Shown: positions 1 to 5,763 of the stretch, in pieces
Position numbering within the stretch: position 1 is the first letter of the stretch
Layout: each line of letters opens with the position of its first letter
Origin: WYEG01 sp049414625
GTDB lineage: Bacteria > Desulfobacterota > Thermodesulfobacteria > Thermodesulfobacteriales > Thermodesulfobacteriaceae
DNA: 6,080 nucleotides
Assembly (NCBI GenBank): GCA_049414625.1
Contig: JBMSAU010000077.1
Location: 1-6,080 of the forward strand
Direction: 5' to 3'
Notes under the pieces: generated by a model
Told to the model about the DNA's origin: nothing
Seen by the model: only the letters and a program-made list of their open reading frames with translations
Database searches by the model: none
Program-made: the position numbers and the translations under genes

Positions 1-398
1 CTCTTCTGAGCTTCAGCGAGCTCAGCTACCCTTTGGTCTGTTCTTTTTTGAGCCTCAGCAAGCTCGGACATGGTTTTAGATAGCTCAGATACGGTTTTTG
101 ATAATTCAGCCATGGTGTTTGATTGTTTCTTTAATTCTTCATCAGTTTTCTTTTGAGCTTCAACAAGTTCGGCTACAGTTTTGGAAAGAGCTTTTAACTC
201 CTCTTCAGTTTTCTTCTGAGCCTCGGCAAGTTTAGCTACGATGTCAGCTAATTTTTCTACCTTTTCGGTTAACCTCTGAAAGTCATCTTTCGTCACCCTT
301 TCCTTTATTAAATACTCAAAAAGCTTGAGAAAGACAGATTTAATCTTCGGGTCTAAACCTTCAAGCTCTTCGTATAGCTCAATAGGGATAGCTTGCAT
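1..398 (-). CDS. Coiled-coil repeat protein, N-terminal part (DUF3782-like), truncated by window edge
   Basis: The frame is open from an ATG at 396-398 to the window edge, giving 132 residues and no stop, so this is a 5' fragment. Residues 1-35 form a short globular head (MQAIPIELYEELEGLDPKIK...). From about residue 40 the chain is continuous heptad coiled coil, built from degenerate repeats of the type AELAEAQKKTEEELKALSKT. AEAQK(K/R)T-like cores recur near residues 58-64, 79-85, 114-120 and 128-132. Proteins of this make-up are common in thermophile genomes, often misnamed 'chordopoxvirus fusion protein', and usually end in a PD-(D/E)XK nuclease-like domain (DUF3782). That C-terminus would lie beyond position 1 and is not seen, so nuclease function is inference. 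The start is fixed by an AGGAGG Shine-Dalgarno (404-409) five bases before the ATG. There is no visible signal peptide or membrane segment. Confidence 0.8.
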   Translation of the reverse strand, partial: MQAIPIELYEELEGLDPKIKSVFLKLFEYLIKERVTKDDFQRLTEKVEKLADIVAKLAEAQKKTEEELKALSKTVAELVEAQKKTDEELKKQSNTMAELSKTVSELSKTMSELAEAQKRTDQRVAELAEAQK

Positions 399-399
399 T

Positions 400-420
400 A
401 AGTCCTCCTAAAAGGAGCTT
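400..420 (-). promoter_or_regulatory. 5'-UTR hairpin that buries the Shine-Dalgarno
   Basis: In the predicted short leader, CTCCT (413-417) pairs perfectly with the AGGAG (405-409) of the ribosome binding site across a UUU loop. AAG/CUU (418-420 with 400-402) can extend the stem past a two-base bulge. The stem covers the whole Shine-Dalgarno, so translation may depend on its opening. A simple thermosensor-like role is possible but is inference. Confidence 0.45.
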
Positions 421-429
421 TGTGTAAAT

Positions 430-457
430 ATTATAGGTAAATCTTAATTTTAGACAA
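430..457 (-). promoter_or_regulatory. Sigma70-type promoter of the coiled-coil gene
   Basis: On the minus strand a TTGTCT -35 (452-457) is followed after 16 bases by a perfect TATAAT -10 (430-435). The predicted start of transcription is near 423, giving a leader of about 25 bases before the ATG at 398. Confidence 0.65.
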
Positions 458-529
458 GCACCAAGGTTGTTTTTGGTAGTGTCCTTTTTAGGTGAATATT
501 AAACTTCATTTTTATAGTTTGAAAAACGA

Positions 530-685
530 GAGGAAGGCCTCGCTCATGTTGAAGGTGCCCATGTGGGGGGTAGTGGGGCTTGAGACCCCACGCCTGACGG
601 CTCGGGGTGACAATAAAAAGTGGGCCGGGGAGACATCCCTATCCTGTCCTGCCAAGCTGTAGCGAGGCATCTCAAAAATGCTACA
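530..685. repeat. Intergenic spacer with dispersed palindromic repeat units
   Basis: This 399-702 spacer holds no credible gene. One clear repeat unit lies on the minus strand at 585-608: CCCC, GA, GCC stem, GTCA loop, GGC stem, GT, GGGG, with TTGTCA before and TCTC after. A degenerate plus-strand unit spans about 644-674 (TGTCCTGCC...TAGCGAGGCATCTC). A 6-bp inverted repeat, TGTAGC (658-663) with GCTACA (680-685), lies just downstream of the transferase stop codon at 703. It has no U-tract, so I do not call it a terminator. Confidence 0.6.
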
Positions 686-702
686 CGAGAAAAGAAAAAA
701 TC

Positions 703-1800
703 TTAGGCTTCTTCTTTAAATCTACTTAGCAAAATTTTCATCACATTGGGTGTTTTAAACCTTACAATTCTAAAATAAAGCCAGGTATAAAAGAATATAA
801 AAAGTAAGCTAAAAATCATCAATAGATAGGTATTATTCCAGAAAAGTAAGGCTGGGACTACGCAAAGAAGTTCCATAAACCAGAGATAAGGAGAAGTTAG
901 AGAATTAGCTAAAAAAGTGGGTAAAGCATTCCCAACATTCGTCTTTATTAATCTTTTGTAGAATAGCATATGAAGATGTATAGCATCAGGTTCAAAAGGA
1001 GAGGTATTTCGCATAAATTTTTTTCTTATTATAGAAAAAATAGTTTCATAAATTGGGTATAAAAGGAGTAAAAAAGGAAACCAAGCTGAAACATCTTGAT
1101 GTCGCTCAACCAATAAAACTCCTATGGCTCCTGCTAAGAAACCTAACAGATAGGCTCCACCGTCGCCAAGAAAAATATAGCCAAATGGGAAGTTCCAGAA
1201 GAAAAAACCAACGATGGCTGAGGCAATGGTTAAACTGGTGTAGAGCAGGAAGGTATCTCCTACTATGAAAGACACATAGGAATAGGAAAGAAAGACCATT
1301 AAACACACCCCGCTTGCAAGCCCGTTAAACCCGTCAATTATGTTTATGGCGTTAGCTACTCCCGCAAGACCAAAGACGGTAAAAAGAAGAGAAAAAAGAG
1401 CGTAATTTTTAAGCAAATAATCAAAGCCCGGAAGGTCGACTCGCGTTAAGGCTTCTCCTAAAAGGATATAAACAAGGAATCCAGAAAACATTGCGCAAAG
1501 AAGCCTGAGCTTAGGACCAATTTTTTTGGTTACGTCTTCAAGTAGCCCACCTAAGAAAACAGGAAGAGAGGATAAGACTAGAAGGAAATGATTTTTCGAA
1601 AATTCCTTTTGGGATAAAGCAAAGGCTAAAGAGGTGACCAACAAAGAAGCCATCAAGGATAGTCCGCCTATTCTTACCGCATTCCACCGATGAAACTTCT
1701 GAACCCCTTCTTGAGAGTCAAGGAAAGCGCTGCTTGCCCTTTTAACAAGAAGTAGACAGGTAAAAAAGGACGCTAAGAAGGCTAAAATGAGGTAAAGCAT
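703..1800 (-). CDS. PNPT-family glycosyltransferase 4 (WecA/MraY-like UDP-sugar:polyprenyl-phosphate sugar-1-phosphate transferase)
   Basis: This is a 365-residue, very hydrophobic protein with roughly ten membrane helices. The family moves an (acetamido)sugar-1-phosphate from a UDP-sugar to undecaprenyl phosphate at the inner face of the membrane, starting O-antigen, capsule or other glycan assembly. Landmarks in order: HRWNAVRIGG (37-46); GGLLEDVTKKIGPKLRLL (84-101), the Mg-binding acidic pair read here as Glu88-Asp89; NAINIIDGFNGLASG (150-164), the strongest family signature; FLGDGGAYLLGF (210-221) with Asp213; and a C-terminal His motif IHLHMLFYKR (274-283). Length and the HLH loop fit WecA/WbpL-like members better than peptidoglycan MraY, but the substrate cannot be read from sequence. 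An in-frame TAA four codons upstream fixes the ATG at 1800. There is no Shine-Dalgarno, and a TATAAT sits only eight bases upstream, so the mRNA is probably leaderless. No neighbouring glycan genes are visible. Confidence 0.9.
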   Translation of the reverse strand: MLYLILAFLASFFTCLLLVKRASSAFLDSQEGVQKFHRWNAVRIGGLSLMASLLVTSLAFALSQKEFSKNHFLLVLSSLPVFLGGLLEDVTKKIGPKLRLLCAMFSGFLVYILLGEALTRVDLPGFDYLLKNYALFSLLFTVFGLAGVANAINIIDGFNGLASGVCLMVFLSYSYVSFIVGDTFLLYTSLTIASAIVGFFFWNFPFGYIFLGDGGAYLLGFLAGAIGVLLVERHQDVSAWFPFLLLLYPIYETIFSIIRKKFMRNTSPFEPDAIHLHMLFYKRLIKTNVGNALPTFLANSLTSPYLWFMELLCVVPALLFWNNTYLLMIFSLLFIFFYTWLYFRIVRFKTPNVMKILLSRFKEEA

Positions 1801-1808
1801 TTGTAAGC

Positions 1809-1814
1809 ATTATA
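1809..1814 (-). promoter_or_regulatory. -10 element just before a probably leaderless start
   Basis: A perfect minus-strand TATAAT ends eight bases before the transferase ATG, which would place the transcript start at or within a few bases of the start codon. The -35 region is weak (TTTTAA around 1832-1837). No ribosome binding site exists between the -10 and the ATG. Confidence 0.5.
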
Positions 1815-1866
1815 CTTTAAATTAGAAGTCATTAAAAGAGGGAGCGATTATGGGGCCGTGTTCAAA

Positions 1867-2028
1867 TTAAAAATATGTTTTTAGAGTCAAGGATAATATG
1901 CCTGGGATTATTGCACACAACATCCATTTAATCAAGTTAATTTCACCTTTTACCGCATTCTGTGCTTTGTCCTCAGGGACACCTGCGAACTTTAAAGCTT
2001 CATAAATTTCTAAAACAGCTTTACTCAT
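1867..2028 (-). CDS. Mini-protein (53 aa), DUF1640/CCDC90-like ends with one membrane anchor
   Basis: ATG at 2026-2028, TAA at 1867-1869. The protein begins MSKAVLEIYEALKFAGVPED and ends with a hydrophobic stretch, IKWMLCAIIPGILSLTL (about residues 33-49), followed by KTYF. The first 25 residues resemble the N-terminal 'LK-AGVPE-KA' head of bacterial DUF1640-type (coiled-coil, membrane-anchored) proteins. The end resembles their short C-terminal anchor. The long central coiled coil of that family is missing, so this is either a natural mini-version or an internal-deletion remnant. No strong Shine-Dalgarno is present. It lies 66 bases upstream of the transferase on the same strand. The reading frame shows no damage. 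Function is unknown and the family assignment comes from memory of the motif, not from a search. Confidence 0.6.
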   Translation of the reverse strand: MSKAVLEIYEALKFAGVPEDKAQNAVKGEINLIKWMLCAIIPGILSLTLKTYF

Positions 2029-2170
2029 ATTAATTTTGAGTCGATAGTTATAAAGGTGACAGGCTGGTTGAGACCCGAAAGGAAAAATATGTTATTGCTA
2101 ATTAAGAATAGTTTGGAGAGGATTCTATTGCGTAGGATAGGCTAAGGTAACGCTAAACTAAGATGAAAAG

Positions 2171-2245
2171 CGGGGCTGACGGGATTTGAACCCGCGGCCT
2201 CCTGCGTGACAGGCAGGCGCTCTAACCGGGCTGAGCTACAGCCCC
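2171..2245 (-). tRNA. trnD: tRNA-Asp (anticodon GUC)
   Basis: The minus strand folds as a full cloverleaf of 75 bases. The acceptor GGGGCTG pairs with CAGCCCC. The D-arm is GCTC/GAGC. The anticodon stem CCTGC/GCAGG encloses the loop CTGTCAC with anticodon GUC, the variable loop is five bases, and the T-arm has loop TTCAAAT. The discriminator base is G73, the identity element of bacterial tRNA-Asp. The 3' CCA is not encoded (CTT follows), so it must be added by a nucleotidyltransferase. It stands alone, with its own promoter upstream. Confidence 0.97.
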
Positions 2246-2260
2246 AAACTTTTCAAAATA

Positions 2261-2288
2261 AATTTAGCACATATTTCAAAATTTGCAA
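2261..2288 (-). promoter_or_regulatory. Promoter of tRNA-Asp
   Basis: On the minus strand TTGCAA (2283-2288) and an extended -10, TGC followed by TAAATT (2261-2266), are separated by 16 bases. The predicted start is about 8 bases upstream of the mature tRNA 5' end. Confidence 0.55.
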
Positions 2289-2326
2289 GCCTGTTTGTAG
2301 ATGTTTCAAAAAAGTCTTCCTCTACT

Positions 2327-2567
2327 TTGTCCTGCTGAGAGTAGCGAGGTATCCCTCACTTCGTTCGGGACGGCGTCCACAGGGGGGGACCCCTCGGCTT
2401 AAGCCTCGGGGCGACAGCCTCCCACCGTGACACCCCGAACGTCGCTTGAATGTTGCCCCGAACCCTCCTTTTGTGTCGCCCCGAGCACAAGCGAGGGGTC
2501 TCCTCATAAAGCGTCGTTCCAAACGAAGTTAGGCTCTCCCCGAGCGATGCGAGGAGAATCCTCGTTA
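2327..2567. repeat. Cluster of dispersed palindromic repeats (CCCCGA...GAGGGG hairpin units)
   Basis: The 2246-2650 gap between tRNA-Asp and glnA has no credible protein gene. Short open frames across it are Arg/Pro/Ser-rich translations of the repeats. Complete units lie at 2352-2370 (-), 2390-2411 (-), 2479-2498 (+) and 2536-2557 (+), with a degenerate one at 2329-2351 (+). Each has an outer C-rich/G-rich stem, a tandem G-A mismatch, a 2-3 bp inner stem and a 3-4 base loop. The typical flanks are TGTCGCCCC on the left and GGGGTCTC on the right. They belong to the type of dispersed palindrome seen between genes in many bacteria (the GAGCGAAGCGA class). The stretch 2452-2510 is closely similar to 5811-5868. 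Confidence 0.75.
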
Positions 2568-2650
2568 GACAGACGGCGCCTTGAACAAAGTAATGGATGC
2601 CTTGTTATCGTTTCTTGCGTCAGAACAAGGCTAAATTGAACCAGTCTATT

Positions 2651-2674
2651 AAAAAATTGGGGGCGAACGCCCCC
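2651..2674 (-). terminator. Rho-independent terminator of glnA
   Basis: Read on the minus strand, 13 bases after the glnA stop codon, GGGGGC (2669-2674) and GCCCCC (2659-2664) form a perfect 6-bp stem around a GTTC tetraloop, directly followed by AATTTTTT. This is a canonical intrinsic terminator. Confidence 0.9.
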
Positions 2675-2686
2675 GATGTCTTTACC

Positions 2687-4018
2687 TTAAAGAATTGGGA
2701 GATATCTTTGGATTTCGTATTCGGTAACCCTTATGCGATAGTCGTCCCATTCTGCTTCTTTCTCTATGATAAGCTGGTTGTAGATGTGCTCGCCCAAGGC
2801 TTCTTTAAGGAGCTCGCTTTTCTTAGCGTACTCGATTGCTTCCTTTAAGCTTCCGGGAAGCTCTTCAATGCCAAGCGCTGCTCTTTCAGCTGGGGACATG
2901 TGGTATACATCCCTTTCCACCGGTTCAGGAAGAGGATACTTCATCTCAATTCCTTTTAATCCTGCGTGAAGCATGCAGGCAAAGGCAAGATAGGGGTTGC
3001 AGGCCGGGTCTGGGCTTCTAAGCTCAATCCTTGTAGCTTTTTCCTTTCCGGGCTTATACATAGGAACCCTGATCAAGGCTGAACGGTTTCTTCTTGCCCA
3101 GCAGATGTAAACAGGTGCTTCATATCCAGGAACAAGCCTTTTGTAGGAGTTAACAGTTTGGTTTAAAACCAAAGTAATCTCTTTAATGTGGTTGAGAATC
3201 CCTGCGATGTAATGCTTTGCCACATCGGAAAGATGGTAAGGGTCGTTTGCATCAAAGAAGGCGTTTTTATCATTGATAAAAAGGCTCTGATGGGTGTGCA
3301 TTCCGCTTCCGTTTTTTCCAAAGATTGGCTTTGGCATAAATGTTGCATAAACACCATACTTTCTTGCAATTTCTTTTACTGTCACTTTGTAAGTTATAAC
3401 CTTGTCAGCCATTGATAGAGCATCATCATACCTTAAGTCAATTTCATGCTGAGAAGGAGCAACCTCATGGTGAGAGTATTCTACATAGATGCCAAGGCTT
3501 TCTAAAGCAAGGATAGTTTCTCTTCTTAAATCTTCAGCTGCATCCATTGGATAATCAAAGTATCCACCCTGATCAAGAATTTCCGGAGCTTTATCAGATT
3601 TAAAGTAGAAAAACTCAAGCTCAGGACCAACATAAAAATGGGTAAAGCCCATCTTCTTCATCTTCTCTAAGGCTTTTTTTAGAGCATATCTTGGGTCGCC
3701 CTCATAGGGTGTCCCATCTGGATTGTAGATATCGCAGAACATCCGAGCAACAGCTTTTTCTTTTGGTCTCCAGGGAAGTAGGGCAAAGGTTGTTGGGTCG
3801 GGGAAAGCCACCATGTCCGATTCTTCAATCCTCTGGAAACCGCGAATGGATGAACCGTCAAACCCCATTCCCTCATCAAAAGCAACTGGCAACTCATCCA
3901 CATGAATGGCAAAGCTCTTCAGCTGTCCAAGGATGTCAACAAACCAAAGCCTAATGAAGCGAACATCATACTGTTTGCAAAGTTCCAGCACATCCTTCTT
4001 ATCCCTCGGTCTTTCCAT
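2687..4018 (-). CDS. glnA: Glutamine synthetase, type I (GSI-alpha, Bacillus/Thermotoga-like)
   Basis: Complete at 443 residues. It makes glutamine from glutamate, ammonia and ATP in the cytoplasm, as a dodecamer, and is the main entry of ammonium into metabolism. Visible motifs: FDGSSI (53-58); YVGPELEFFYF (129-139) with metal ligands Glu133/Glu135; HHEVAPSQHEI (183-193); GSGMHTHQSL (237-246) with the metal-binding His241; NSYKRLVPGYEAPVY (290-304) with Arg294 and the Glu300 flap; and RIELRSPDPACNPYLAFA (330-347). The length and the segment RDVYHMSPAERAALGI (369-384) follow the GSI-alpha pattern (NIYVMS in Bacillus). The adenylylation loop NLYDLPPEE of GSI-beta is absent, so control by GlnE is unlikely despite a Tyr at 372. 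An AAAGGGGGG Shine-Dalgarno (4024-4032) lies five bases before the ATG. The gene is monocistronic: a terminator follows, and the NifA-like regulator diverges upstream. Confidence 0.98.
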   Translation of the reverse strand: MERPRDKKDVLELCKQYDVRFIRLWFVDILGQLKSFAIHVDELPVAFDEGMGFDGSSIRGFQRIEESDMVAFPDPTTFALLPWRPKEKAVARMFCDIYNPDGTPYEGDPRYALKKALEKMKKMGFTHFYVGPELEFFYFKSDKAPEILDQGGYFDYPMDAAEDLRRETILALESLGIYVEYSHHEVAPSQHEIDLRYDDALSMADKVITYKVTVKEIARKYGVYATFMPKPIFGKNGSGMHTHQSLFINDKNAFFDANDPYHLSDVAKHYIAGILNHIKEITLVLNQTVNSYKRLVPGYEAPVYICWARRNRSALIRVPMYKPGKEKATRIELRSPDPACNPYLAFACMLHAGLKGIEMKYPLPEPVERDVYHMSPAERAALGIEELPGSLKEAIEYAKKSELLKEALGEHIYNQLIIEKEAEWDDYRIRVTEYEIQRYLPIL

Positions 4019-4053
4019 AATAACCCCCCTTTGGTTTTAAAATTTCTTCGCTC

Positions 4054-4082
4054 ATTATAACAAGAAGTATGCCAATCTGCAA
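4054..4082 (-). promoter_or_regulatory. Sigma70 promoter of glnA
   Basis: The minus strand carries TTGCAG (4077-4082), a 17-base spacer and a perfect TATAAT (4054-4059). The predicted start near 4047 leaves a leader of about 28 bases with the G-rich ribosome binding site. The spacing and -10 are ideal. Confidence 0.75.
4060..4074 (-). promoter_or_regulatory. Possible sigma54 (-24/-12) element inside the glnA promoter
   Basis: On the minus strand TGGCAT, five bases, then TTGT lie within the sigma70 spacer. The sigma54 consensus is TGGCAC-N5-TTGC. The invariant GG and the ten-base gap are right, but the -12 GC reads GT. A match this close at a glnA promoter beside a sigma54 activator gene is suggestive, but the -12 mismatch keeps it provisional. 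Confidence 0.4.
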
Positions 4083-4156
4083 ATAAGGAAAAATTAAGGT
4101 TAGATAGGCACTAACTTATGTAATAAACTAACAATTTTGTCAATTTTGTCCCAGGG

Positions 4157-4184
4157 TTGCACAAATTTGATACAGTGGTATTTT
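4157..4184 (+). promoter_or_regulatory. Candidate promoter of the NifA-like gene, probably leaderless
   Basis: TTGCAC (4157-4162), a 16-base spacer and TATTTT (4179-4184) would start transcription at or next to the ATG at 4192. No Shine-Dalgarno precedes that ATG. The spacer contains the palindrome CAAATTTG (4162-4169). A 9-base tandem repeat, CAATTTTGT (4132-4140 and 4141-4149), lies just upstream and could be an operator. Confidence 0.35.
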
Positions 4185-4191
4185 AAAAAAC

Positions 4192-5721
4192 ATGAGCCCC
4201 TTAGAGAGGACCCAAGCTGAGCTCACAGCCCTTCTTGAAATCAGCAAGGTTCTAAACTCATCTTTTAACCTCATCGACAATTTGAACACCGCTTTGAAGT
4301 TGCTATCCGATTATCTTGATATGCAAAGGGGCACGGTCACCTTATACGATAAAACTGCGGGGGAGCTTCGGATCGTTGCCGCATTTGGCTTAACTCCGGA
4401 GCAGATGGCAAGAGGTAGATACAAGGTAGGGGAGGGCATAGTAGGAAGGGTTTTTGAGACAGGGGAGCCGATAATCGTCCCCAACATTGGGAAAGAGCCC
4501 TTGTTTTTGAACCGAACGGGTGCCCGCATTGACAAGAACAACATCTCCTTTCTTTGCGTCCCCATCAAGCTAAATGAAGAAATCCTTGGGGTTCTCTCTG
4601 TTGACAGGATCTTCGATGAGAGCATATCCTTTGAAGAGGATTTACGCGTGCTTGGGGTTGTCTCTGTCCTTATTGCTCAGGCTATAAAGCTGTATGAAAC
4701 CTTTGAGAAGGAGCGTTCAAGAAGGGAAGAGCTTGAACAAGAGATAAAAGAAAGGTATCAGTTCCACAATCTTATCTATCGTAGTCAAGCGATGAAGGAG
4801 ATAGTGAAGACCTGTATTAAGATTGCTAAGACGAGGTCTACGGTTTTGATCCGGGGAGAAAGCGGAACGGGAAAGGAGCTCTTAGCAAAAGCCATTCACA
4901 TGAATAGCGACCGAAGCGATAAACCCTTTGTAGCCATAAACTGTGCCGCCATTCCAGAGACCCTGCTTGAGGCTGAGCTCTTTGGGTATGAGAAGGGGGC
5001 TTTTACCTCAGCCTTTGCCGCAAAGCCAGGAAAAATTGAGTTAGCCCATGGGGGGACGCTCTTTCTTGATGAAATAGGCGACATGCCTTTATCCCTTCAG
5101 GTAAAGCTTCTCCGCTTTCTTCAAGATCAAACCATCGAAAGGCTTGGTAGCACAAAACCTATAAAGGTTGATGTAAGGGTAATCTGCGCCACAAACAGAC
5201 CCTTGGAAAAGCTTATTCAAGAGGGAAAATTCCGCGAGGACCTTTACTTTCGTCTAAATGTCGTCCCTATTTTTATCCCACCGCTAAGGGAAAGAAAGGA
5301 AGATATCCCGGTTCTTGTTGAGCATTTCCTAAAGAAGTTTAACGATCTTTATCAGAAGAGGGTTAGGCTTAGCCCTAAAACCATGGAGATACTTCTTGAA
5401 TACCCCTTTCCGGGGAACATCAGGGAGCTTGAAAACCTCATAGAAAGGCTTGTCCTCCTTGCTGAAGAGGAGGTCATCGAGCCAAAGGACCTGCCTTTTG
5501 AGATGTTTGAAGGAGATGTTTGTAAGAGGGTTCAGGATACTCCAAAACCTTTTCGGGAAGCCTTACAGGACTTGGAGAAGGAGAGGATCCTTAAGGCTCT
5601 CATCGAGTGCAACTTCAATCAATCAAAGGCTGCCAAAAAGCTTGGCTACACAAGGAGACAGCTTAGCTACCGCATCGAAAAATACAATTTAAAGGCAGAG
5701 CTACTAAGAAGGTTTAGTTAA
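4192..5721 (+). CDS. nifA: NifA-type sigma54-dependent transcriptional activator (GAF - AAA+ - Fis HTH)
   Basis: Complete, 509 residues. It is a bacterial enhancer-binding protein that uses ATP to open sigma54-RNA polymerase promoters. A GAF sensor domain spans about residues 15-168, followed by a charged coiled linker (170-190). The AAA+ domain has Walker A GESGTGKE (222-229), the sigma54-contact loop GAFTSA (269-274; consensus GAFTGA), Walker B GGTLFLDEIGD (287-297), sensor I ATNR (333-336), the Arg-finger region FREDLYFRLN (347-356) and sensor II FPGNIRELEN (406-415). The C-terminal Fis helix-turn-helix, NQSKAAKKLGYTRRQLSYRI (476-495), is of the NifA kind (RRQL-YRI-KY). There is no receiver domain, so this is not NtrC. 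Only one Cys (444) lies in the linker, so the rhizobial Cys-rich redox motif is absent. An in-frame TGA at 4168 fixes the start. It diverges from glnA, which suggests nitrogen control. No nif genes are in view, so the regulon is inferred. Confidence 0.9.
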   Translation: MSPLERTQAELTALLEISKVLNSSFNLIDNLNTALKLLSDYLDMQRGTVTLYDKTAGELRIVAAFGLTPEQMARGRYKVGEGIVGRVFETGEPIIVPNIGKEPLFLNRTGARIDKNNISFLCVPIKLNEEILGVLSVDRIFDESISFEEDLRVLGVVSVLIAQAIKLYETFEKERSRREELEQEIKERYQFHNLIYRSQAMKEIVKTCIKIAKTRSTVLIRGESGTGKELLAKAIHMNSDRSDKPFVAINCAAIPETLLEAELFGYEKGAFTSAFAAKPGKIELAHGGTLFLDEIGDMPLSLQVKLLRFLQDQTIERLGSTKPIKVDVRVICATNRPLEKLIQEGKFREDLYFRLNVVPIFIPPLRERKEDIPVLVEHFLKKFNDLYQKRVRLSPKTMEILLEYPFPGNIRELENLIERLVLLAEEEVIEPKDLPFEMFEGDVCKRVQDTPKPFREALQDLEKERILKALIECNFNQSKAAKKLGYTRRQLSYRIEKYNLKAELLRRFS

Positions 5722-5763
5722 ACTTGAGCGGGTGCTCGATCCCATCAGCCTTTCACCGCGAGC

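Noticed and set aside
640..702. Intrinsic terminator of the transferase gene
   Set aside because: There is a T-rich stretch right after the stop and a 6-bp inverted repeat further on, but they are in the wrong order for a hairpin plus U-tract.
1053..1306. Short open frames on both strands inside the transferase gene
   Set aside because: They overlap the well-supported 365-residue membrane enzyme in other frames and have no domain character of their own.
2206..2639. Overlapping open frames of 66-74 residues on both strands between tRNA-Asp and glnA
   Set aside because: They run through the tRNA and the palindromic repeat cluster. Their Arg/Pro/Ser-rich translations are of the kind produced by such repeats, and none has a ribosome binding site or a family signature.
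3679..3912. Adenylylation control of glutamine synthetase through Tyr372
   Set aside because: A Tyr aligns near the modified position, but the surrounding loop is the Bacillus-type (VYHMSPAER), not NLYDLPPEE, and GSI-alpha enzymes are not adenylylated.
3163..3954. Several open frames of 68-87 residues across glnA
   Set aside because: They are out-of-frame shadows of a glutamine synthetase whose motifs are intact throughout.
4119..4163. NifA upstream activator sites (TGT-N10-ACA)
   Set aside because: Only spacings of 9 and 11 were found, so no exact site can be claimed.
5722..5745. Terminator of the NifA-like gene (GAGC...GCTC just after the stop)
   Set aside because: The stem is only four base pairs and is not followed by a T-run.
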